A DNA stretch of 64,000 nucleotides, from contig NZ_PYXZ01000011.1 in assembly GCF_003057875.1 (NCBI RefSeq), forward strand, positions 440-64,439, given 5' to 3'. This stretch comes from Nocardioides currus. Lineage in GTDB: Bacteria > Actinomycetota > Actinomycetes > Propionibacteriales > Nocardioidaceae. Of this stretch, positions 51,964-61,134 are shown one piece after another. Position 1 is the stretch's first letter. Every line of letters begins with the position of its first letter. A program made the translations under genes and the position numbers. The notes under the pieces are model-generated. The model did no database searches. It was not told the DNA's origin and worked only from the letters and a program-made list of their open reading frames with translations.

Positions 51964-52587
51964 GTGGCTGTGAACGAGAACGACCAGGATCGCCTGGCCG
52001 CCGCGCACGCGGCCGCCGAGGCCGACCGGGCTGCCGAGCTCGCCGATGAGCAGGGCCTGCTCTTCACCGACGACGTCTCCCCGCTGCCCAGCGACACCGG
52101 CTACCGCGGTCCGACGGCCTGCAACGCGGCCGGCATCACCTACCGCCAGCTGGACTACTGGGCCCGCACCGGGCTGGTCGAGCCCACCGTGCGCGGGGCC
52201 AAGGGCTCCGGCTCCCAGCGGCTCTACTCGTTCCGCGACATCTTGATCCTCAAGGTCGTCAAGCGCCTGCTCGACGCCGGCATCTCGCTCCAGCAGATCC
52301 GCACGGCCGTGCAGCACCTGCGCGAGCGCGGCACCGACGACCTGACGCGCGTCACGCTGATGAGCGACGGCGCCAGCGTCTACGAGTGCACCAGCAACGA
52401 CGAGGTCATCGACCTCCTCCAGGGCGGCCAGGGCGTCTTCGGCATCGCGATCGGCGGGGTCTGGCGCGAGATCGAGGGCACCCTTGCTGAGCTGCCGAGC
52501 GAGCGCGCTGCCGACGACACCGGCGCGTCCGCCGACGTGGCCGGCGACGAGCTCGCCGCTCGACGCGCCGCCCGCAAGATCGGCTGA
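51964..52587 (+). CDS. MerR-family transcriptional regulator
   Basis: The 207-residue protein has about 45 flexible residues, then a MerR winged helix (GPTACNAAGITYRQLDYWARTGLVEPTVR, about 48-76), RLYSFRDILILKVVKRLLDAGISLQQI, and a C-terminal effector-like part (VTLMSDGASVYECTSNDEVIDLLQGGQGVFGIAIGGVWREIEGTL). It corresponds to Rv1830 by order. GGAGG lies six bases before GTG 51964. The strong promoter and two dyads before it suggest that it, or the neighbouring FtsR, regulates it. Its targets are unknown. Confidence 0.88.
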   Translation: MAVNENDQDRLAAAHAAAEADRAAELADEQGLLFTDDVSPLPSDTGYRGPTACNAAGITYRQLDYWARTGLVEPTVRGAKGSGSQRLYSFRDILILKVVKRLLDAGISLQQIRTAVQHLRERGTDDLTRVTLMSDGASVYECTSNDEVIDLLQGGQGVFGIAIGGVWREIEGTLAELPSERAADDTGASADVAGDELAARRAARKIG

Positions 52588-52601
52588 GACCGGGTCGCAC
52601 G

Positions 52602-52623
52602 ACCGGCCGACATCTCGGCCGGT
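52602..52623 (+). terminator. Hairpin after the merR gene
   Basis: ACCGGCCGA (52602-52610) pairs perfectly with TCGGCCGGT (52615-52623) around CATC. Nine GC-rich base pairs and no T-run. It separates merR from the glycine riboswitch promoter. Confidence 0.6.
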
Positions 52624-52660
52624 GGCCGCGTCCGAGACGTGGTTCTCGCCCGGCCTGCGC

Positions 52661-52666
52661 TAGGCT
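52661..52666 (+). promoter_or_regulatory. -10 box of the riboswitch-gcvP transcript
   Basis: TAGGCT at 52661-52666 places the transcript start near 52673, ten bases before the aptamer stem. Confidence 0.6.
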
Positions 52667-52681
52667 GGCCGGGCTGACGAT

Positions 52682-52871
52682 CCCGCGCGGGAGAGTCGAC
52701 GGCGTGGCTGCCCCGTCCGACGGAGCCGCTCGCGTGCGTTGCGCCGAAGGGGCAATTCCTCCCCGGAACCTCTCAGGCACCCGGACTGCGCGGACCAGGC
52801 AACTCTGGAGACCCCGTGGGGGACCCGACAGAGGGGGAGGCGCCTGCTGACCGCCAACCAGGGAGCCTCCG
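52682..52871 (+). promoter_or_regulatory. Glycine riboswitch upstream of gcvP
   Basis: The conserved glycine-aptamer elements occur in order: CGCGGGAGAG (52686-52695), GCGCCGAAGGGGCAA (52741-52755), GGAACCTCTCAGGCA (52765-52779) and ACTCTGGAGA (52802-52811). Only one aptamer is present. After it, GGAGGC (52836-52841) can pair with GCCTCC (52865-52870), which lies between GGGAG and the gcvP ATG. Glycine binding could free or close the ribosome site. Glycine normally switches cleavage genes on. The mode of the expression platform is inferred. Confidence 0.9.
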
Positions 52872-55708
<2,837 letters not shown>

Positions 55709-55712
<4 letters not shown>

Positions 55713-57046
55713 GTGGCGTCTGCGACCTCACCGCGCACCGGCTGCGGTGGCGGTTGGCGGCCGCGCAGGCGGACGGCCAGGTGCCTTCGATCGTCGCCGG
55801 CATCGTCCGTGACGGCGCGCTGGCGTGGTCCGACGGCGTCGGTGACGTGCCGGGGCCCGTGGCGGACACGCAGTACAAGGTCGGGTCGATCACCAAGACG
55901 CTGACCGCGGTGCTGGTGCTGCAGCTGGTCGACGAGGGCGCGCTGTCGCTCGACGCGCCGGCCTCGTCCGTCCTGGGCGAGGTGGCGTACGCCGACCGGA
56001 CGGTCCGTCAGCTCCTCGCGCACTCCGGGGGACTCCAGGCGGAGCCGGGCGGGTCGTGGTGGGAGCGCTCGGAGGGCGGTTCGTTCGACGACCTCGCGAG
56101 CGCGCACGACGGCTCGGACGCGGCGTTCGAACCGGACCGGCGGTTCCACTACTCCAACCTCGCCTACGGCCTCCTCGGCGAGGTCGTCGCCCGGCTGCGT
56201 GGCCGGACGTGGTGGGAGTCGGTCTCGGAGCGGATCCTGCTGCCGCTCGGCATGACCCGGACGTCCTACCAGGCGTCCGGCGTCCACGCCGAGGGTTGGT
56301 CGGTGCACCCGTATTCCCAGACGCTGATCGCCGAGCCGCTGCCCGACACCGGCGCGATGGCGCCGGCCGGACAGGTCTGGAGCACGCTCACCGACCTCGC
56401 GACGTACTGCCGCTTCCTGCTCGAGGGCGACGACGCGGTGCTGTCCGCCGACACGCTGGCGCTCGCCTTCACGCCCCAGTCGGGCGAGGAGCACACCGGG
56501 CTGGCGTACGCACACGGCCTCGGGTTCCAGATCTTCCGGGGCGGCTCCGGCACTCTCGTCGGCCACAGCGGCTCGATGCCCGGCTTCCACGCGATCTGCC
56601 TCGTCGACCGCAAGCGGCGCACGGGCGTCGTCGCGCTGGTCAACGCCACCGTCGGCGTGCCCGTCGCGGCGTTCGGCGCGGCCCTGCTCGAGGAGCTCGA
56701 GCAGTGGGAGCCCGCGTTGCCGCCGGTCTGGCGCGCCAACGCGACGGTGCCCGCGGAGCTCCACGACGCGCTCGGGGTCTGGCACTGGGGGGCGACGCCG
56801 TTCGTCCTCGCCTGCGAGGGCGGCGACCTGGTGGCGCGTCGACGCGGTGTGGAGCTGTGGCGCTTCGGGGTCTCCGATGGCCGCATCGTCGGCATCCGGG
56901 GCTACCACGCGGGCGAGGAGCTCCATGTCGTACGCCGCGGCGACGGCACGGTCTCGCACCTCGACGTCGGCACCTTCATCCTGACGCGTGAGCCCTACGA
57001 GGACGGCGCCCCCATCCCGGGCGGACGCCCCGACCTCGGCCGATGA
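55709..57046 (+). CDS. Beta-lactamase-like serine hydrolase (class C fold)
   Basis: The 445-residue protein shows the penicillin-binding/class C pattern: Ser60-Ile-Thr-Lys63 in VGSITKTLTAV, Tyr148-Ser-Asn150 in FHYSNLAYGLLGE, and a GHSGSMPG motif near 288 in place of KTG. A C-terminal beta domain of about 100 residues follows. No signal peptide is visible, so it is likely cytoplasmic, an esterase or D-amino-acid/peptide hydrolase rather than a resistance enzyme. The ATG overlaps the gcvP stop, so glycine may control it as well. It ends six bases from tldE. Confidence 0.85.
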
Positions 57047-57052
57047 GCGGCG

Positions 57053-58438
57053 TCAGCGCGCCTGGCTGACGCTGGACATGTTGAAGTCGGGGATCCGCAG
57101 GGCCGGCATCGCCGTACGCGAGAAGTAGTCGTCGCCCCACTCGCGGCTGAAGCTCGCCACGGTCTCGCTGGCGTGCGAGAACCGGTTGAGCAGGTCGATC
57201 GGGCTCTCGTTCCAGCGGAAGTTGTTGACCGCGCCGACGATCTCGCCGCCCTCGACCTTGTAGACGCCGTCACGGGTGAGACCGGTCAGCAGCATCGTCT
57301 GGGGGTCGACCTCGCGGATGTACCAGAGGCAGGTGACCAGCAGGCCGTCGTCCATGCCGGCGACCAGGTCGGTCTCGCTGCCCGCGCCGTCGGCCACCTC
57401 GAGGCGGAGGTTGTCGACCATCGGGGTGGTCGGCTGGCCGGTCATGCCGGCCGAGTGCCGCGTCTGCAGCAGCGCTGTCAGTCGTCCGTCGGCGATCCAG
57501 TCGGTGCGTCCCAGCGGGAGCCCGTTGTCGAAGACCGAGTCGGTGTTGTCGGAGGCGCCCGCGACGTTGAACGGAGCGGCCTCGAGGCCGCTCAGTGTCG
57601 GGTCGGAGAAGAGATGAACGCCCGCCCGCGCGATCTGCTCGCCGATCTTCGTGCCGCCACCGGGTCGGCTGTAGACCGACTCGCCCTCGTGGGCGACGCG
57701 GGCGCCGGCTCCCCAGTAGGCGTCGATCATCAGGTCCGCGACCGAGCCGGGCGGCAGGATGGTGTCGTAGCGGCCGGCCGGGAGGTCGATCTGTCGCTCG
57801 GCCCACGCCAGGCGCTGCTTGACCTGCTCGGCCATGGTGGCGGCGTCCACCTCGGCGAAGTCGCGGGTCGCGCCGCCGACCCACGCGCTGCGGGTCAGGG
57901 CGGTGTCCTTCGCGGTGCAGGCGTAGTGGCCGGTCGGCTGGACGTGGCGCAGCCGCAGGCCGCGGGACGAGGCGAGATAGGTGGTGACGACCTCGTGGTT
58001 GACGAAGCCGTAGAGCAGCCGGTCCTCGCCGGTGGCCTGGCGGAACGCCTCGCCCAGCGCGGGGGCGAAGGAGTCGTAGACGGCGATGCCGGTGTGCTCC
58101 GGCTCCGCGTCCCAGTCGTCGCTGGTGCGGTCGGCGACCAGCTCGGCGGCGTCCTCGGCGGCGCTGGCGCTCCGGGCCGCCGCGTCGGCAGCCGCGACGA
58201 GCGCGCCGACCTGCTCGGTCGTGCTGGCGCTTCCGGAGACCGACCCCGTCGCCGTACCCCCCTCGGCGGCCACGAACGAGACGACGGTGACGTCGACCGA
58301 GACCATGACGCCGTTGGTGGTGAGGGTGTTGTTGGCCCAGCGGAGGTTGGCGCTGGAGCTGTCGCGAACGATGACGACGCAGTCGTCGGCCGTCGTGGTG
58401 GCCAGCGCGTGCTCGGCGAGCTGCTGAGGGGTGGTCAT
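57053..58438 (-). CDS. TldE/PmbA family protein
   Basis: The 461-residue protein is the second subunit of the TldD/TldE protease, with the modulator-of-gyrase fold and no HExxxH motif. Typical parts are LRWANNTLTTNG, RLRHVQPTGHYACTAKD, PAGRYDTILPPGSVADLMIDAYWGAGARV and TLSGLEAAPFNVAG. The Escherichia coli pair processes microcin B17 and degrades CcdA. The ATG at 58438 shares one base with the tldD stop, so the subunits are made together. It converges with the serine hydrolase. Confidence 0.9.
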   Translation of the reverse strand: MTTPQQLAEHALATTTADDCVVIVRDSSSANLRWANNTLTTNGVMVSVDVTVVSFVAAEGGTATGSVSGSASTTEQVGALVAAADAAARSASAAEDAAELVADRTSDDWDAEPEHTGIAVYDSFAPALGEAFRQATGEDRLLYGFVNHEVVTTYLASSRGLRLRHVQPTGHYACTAKDTALTRSAWVGGATRDFAEVDAATMAEQVKQRLAWAERQIDLPAGRYDTILPPGSVADLMIDAYWGAGARVAHEGESVYSRPGGGTKIGEQIARAGVHLFSDPTLSGLEAAPFNVAGASDNTDSVFDNGLPLGRTDWIADGRLTALLQTRHSAGMTGQPTTPMVDNLRLEVADGAGSETDLVAGMDDGLLVTCLWYIREVDPQTMLLTGLTRDGVYKVEGGEIVGAVNNFRWNESPIDLLNRFSHASETVASFSREWGDDYFSRTAMPALRIPDFNMSSVSQAR

Positions 58439-59946
58439 CAGTGGCCTGCCTCGTCGGTGGTGTTGAGGATGCGGACGCCGCGGAACAGCGACGTGGGGGC
58501 GCCGTGGCTGACGGCGGCGACCTGCCCGGGCTGGGCCTTGCCGCAGTTGAACGCGCCGTGCAGCTGCCAGGTCTCCGGGCCGCCGACCGCCTCCATCGAG
58601 TTCCAGAACTCGGTGGTCGTCGCCTGGTAGGCGACGTCGCGCAGCATCCCGTCGAGCTGGCCGTCGGTGATCTTGTAGAACCGCTGGCCGGTGAACTGGA
58701 AGTTGAAGCGCTGCATGTCGATCGACCACGACTTGTCGCCGACGACGTAGATCCCGTCCTCGACGCGACCGATCAGCTCGTCGGTGCTGGGACCGTCGGG
58801 AGCGGGTTGGAGCGACACGTTGGCCATCCGCTGGATGGGGATGTGGCCGGGGGAGTCGGCGTAGGCGCAGCCGTTGGAGCGGCCCTCGTGGAGCTCGGGC
58901 TTCATGTGCCCCATCGAGCGGTCGAGCTGGTAGCCGACGAGCACGCCGTCCTTGACGATGTCCCACTCGCGGGTCCGGACGCCCTCGTCGTCGTAGCCGA
59001 CGGTGGCGAGCCCGTGATCGACCGTGCGGTCGCCGGTCACGTTCATCACGGGGGAGCCGTACTGCAGGGTGCCGAGCTTGTCGTACGTCGCGAACGACGT
59101 CCCGGCGTAGTTGGCCTCGTAGCCCAGCGCGCGGTCGAGCTCGGTCGCGTGGCCGATCGACTCGTGGATGGTGAGCCACAGGTTGGAGGGGTGGATGACG
59201 AGGTCGTAGCTGCCCGCCTCAACGCTCGGCGCGACGAGCTTCTCGGCCAGCAGCTCGGGGACCTCGGCCAGCTCGGCGTCCCAGTCGTAGCGACCGTCGG
59301 TGAGGTACTCCCACCCGCGGCCCACCGGCGGGGCGATGGAGGCCATCGAGTCGAACACCCCGGTCCTCTCGTCGGAGCCCATCGCCTCGAAGCCGGGCTG
59401 GAGGCGGATCCGCTGCTGGGTCGTGCTCGTGCCGGAGAGATCGGCGTAGTACTTGTTCTCCTGGACCTGCTGGAGGTACGACGTCGCGTGCGCGACCGCG
59501 TCGTGCGCCTGCAGCCGGGTGGTCCACTCCGTCAGCACCGCGGCCTTCTCGGCCGTCGGGACCTCGAGCGGGTTGACGTCGTAGGCCGAGACCCACGTGA
59601 CGTCGGCGTGCACGGGCTCGGGCGCGAGCTGCACCGGGGTGGTGGTCATCCCTGACGCCACCTCGGCCACCGCGATCGCCGTCTCGGCGACCCGCCGTGC
59701 CTCGTCCTCGGTGAGGACGACCCCGGAGGCGAACCCCCAGGCGCCGCGGTGGATGACGCGTACGGCGAAGCCGACGTCCTCCGCGTCGCTGGCCGTCTGC
59801 AGGACGCCGTCGCGGGCGCCGAGGTACTGGTAGCGGACCCGCTCGAAGCGGAAGTCGGCGTGGGTGGCGCCGAGCTCGGCGGCGCGCGCCAGCGCGGTCT
59901 CGCCGAGGCTCCGGTGGGGCAGCTCGGCGAAGGTCGGATCGATCAT
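58438..59946 (-). CDS. tldD: TldD family metalloprotease subunit
   Basis: The 502-residue protein carries the zinc motif HESIGH in IHPSNLWLTIHESIGHATELDRALG, around residue 260, which makes it the catalytic subunit. Other family blocks are FGFAVRVIHRGAWGFASG-like (VGFAVRVIHRGAWGFASGVV), SPVMNVTGDRTVDHGLATVGYDDEG and NGCAYADSPGHIPIQRM. It would work with TldE as a peptidase on unfolded peptides or modified peptide natural products. A TAGGTT box lies six bases before the ATG (minus strand), so the transcript is probably leaderless. Confidence 0.93.
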   Translation of the reverse strand: MIDPTFAELPHRSLGETALARAAELGATHADFRFERVRYQYLGARDGVLQTASDAEDVGFAVRVIHRGAWGFASGVVLTEDEARRVAETAIAVAEVASGMTTTPVQLAPEPVHADVTWVSAYDVNPLEVPTAEKAAVLTEWTTRLQAHDAVAHATSYLQQVQENKYYADLSGTSTTQQRIRLQPGFEAMGSDERTGVFDSMASIAPPVGRGWEYLTDGRYDWDAELAEVPELLAEKLVAPSVEAGSYDLVIHPSNLWLTIHESIGHATELDRALGYEANYAGTSFATYDKLGTLQYGSPVMNVTGDRTVDHGLATVGYDDEGVRTREWDIVKDGVLVGYQLDRSMGHMKPELHEGRSNGCAYADSPGHIPIQRMANVSLQPAPDGPSTDELIGRVEDGIYVVGDKSWSIDMQRFNFQFTGQRFYKITDGQLDGMLRDVAYQATTTEFWNSMEAVGGPETWQLHGAFNCGKAQPGQVAAVSHGAPTSLFRGVRILNTTDEAGH

Positions 59947-59981
59947 GGGTCGAACCTAACGCAGCCGTTAGGGTGGCGCGC
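59947..59981. promoter_or_regulatory. Interlocked divergent leaderless promoters (tldD / sulfotransferase)
   Basis: On the minus strand TAGGTT (59953-59958) lies six bases before the tldD ATG; on the plus strand TAGGGT (59969-59974) lies seven bases before the sulfotransferase ATG at 59982. Only ten bases separate the two -10 boxes. CCTAAC (59955-59960) and GTTAGG (59967-59972) form a palindrome across both. The -35 region of each promoter must lie inside the other gene's start. Confidence 0.6.
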
Positions 59982-60677
59982 ATGACTGCTCCGGCGTGGT
60001 TGGGGATCGGTGCCCAGCGCTCGGGCACCACCTGGTTCACCGACCTGTTGTCCCAGCACCCGCAGGTCGGTCTCGGGGTGAACGGCAAGAAGGAGCAGCA
60101 CCTCCTGCACAAGGTCGGCGACGGCGTGGAGCCCGCGTCGGCGTACCTCGATCTGTTCCCGGCCGACGACGTCCGCCGCGGGGAGTGGACCCCGCAGTAC
60201 CTCCGCCACGCGTCCGCGCCTGCGACCGCCGCCCGCCTGCTGGGTCCGGACGCGCCGGTGCTCGTGCTGCTGCGCGACCCGGTCGACCGGTTCGTCTCCG
60301 CGATGCGGCTGGCCGCGACGCGGGCGAAGTCGCCCTGGCCCTACCCCGTGCCGATCACCGTCCAGACCTTCAGCGGCTTCTACGCCGACCAGCTGGCCAT
60401 GTGGGCACACCACGTCGGACGCTCGCGGCTGCGGGTGATGGTCTACGAGACGGTCCGCGCCGACCCGCAGTCAGCCGTCGACGCGGTGTGGACGGAACTC
60501 GGTCTGTCGCCGGTCCGGTTGCAGGACGTCGACCGACCCTCCCGGTCGAGCAGCCAGGCGTCGTGGACGCCCCCGGACGGGCTGCTCGAGTCGCTCGAGG
60601 TGGCCTACCGTCCACAGGTCGCGCGGCTGATGGACGACTGGGGGCTCGACCTGGCGGCGTGGTCGACGCGCCCCTGA
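59982..60677 (+). CDS. Sulfotransferase family protein
   Basis: The 231-residue enzyme has the PAPS 5'-phosphosulfate loop as GAQRSGTTW (10-18) and the 3'-phosphate motif LLRDPVDRFVSAMRLA near 105. It would transfer sulfate from PAPS to a hydroxyl or amino group, perhaps of a glycan or lipid; the acceptor is unknown. An exported sulfatase is encoded elsewhere in the window. The ATG at 59982 is chosen over an upstream GTG at 59973, which falls within the -10 box. It converges with sbcC across a repeat array. Confidence 0.85.
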   Translation: MTAPAWLGIGAQRSGTTWFTDLLSQHPQVGLGVNGKKEQHLLHKVGDGVEPASAYLDLFPADDVRRGEWTPQYLRHASAPATAARLLGPDAPVLVLLRDPVDRFVSAMRLAATRAKSPWPYPVPITVQTFSGFYADQLAMWAHHVGRSRLRVMVYETVRADPQSAVDAVWTELGLSPVRLQDVDRPSRSSSQASWTPPDGLLESLEVAYRPQVARLMDDWGLDLAAWSTRP

Positions 60678-60689
60678 CCTGATCGGTGG

Positions 60690-60706
60690 CGGTGGCGCAG
60701 CCACCG
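60690..60706 (+). terminator. Hairpin after the sulfotransferase gene
   Basis: CGGTGGC (60690-60696) pairs with GCCACCG (60700-60706) around a three-base loop. No T-run. It is followed by the 72-bp repeats. Confidence 0.45.
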
Positions 60707-60722
60707 TCCGCGTCGGCGAAAC

Positions 60723-61107
60723 GTGGCTGTCGCACCGCCGGGGCCGTGTCGCGCGGCGCAGCGGTGGGTGACCCACGGTCCGTGGCGGTCGACGGTGGCT
60801 GGTGCACCGCTGCGGGCGTGTCGCCCGGCGCGGCGGTGGGTGACCCACGGTCCGTGGCGGTCGACGGTGGCTGGCGCACCGCCGAGGGCGTGTCGCCCGG
60901 CGCGGCGGTGGGTGACCCACGGTCCGTGGCGGTCGACGGTGGCTGGCGCACTGCTGAGGGCGTGCCGGGTCGCGCGCCGCGGCGGTGGGTGACCCACATT
61001 TCGTGGCGGTCGACAGTGGCTGGCGCACCGCTGAGGGCGTGTCGCGCAGCGCGGCGGTGGGTGACCGACGGTCCATGGGGTCGACGGTGGCTGGCGCACC
61101 GCTCCAG
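60723..61107. repeat. 72-bp tandem repeat array between sulfotransferase and sbcC
   Basis: GTGACC starts units at 60768, 60840, 60912, 60989 and 61061: periods 72, 72, 77 and 72, with a partial unit before and after. Each intact unit holds three 13-base palindromes: GTGGGTGACCCAC, CCACGGTCCGTGG and GGGCGTGTCGCCC. Units 1-3 are nearly identical, 4 and 5 have decayed. 72 is a multiple of three, so reading frames stay open on both strands, but no start, codon pattern or family supports a protein. The whole 457-base gap between the two convergent genes contains nothing else apart from one hairpin. Confidence 0.92.
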
Positions 61108-61134
61108 CGGTTGCGACGGACGATCAGCCGACGA

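Noticed and set aside
52812..52871. Second glycine aptamer
   Set aside because: The conserved GGGAGAG and CGCCGAAGGGGCAA elements do not recur; the rest suits an expression platform.
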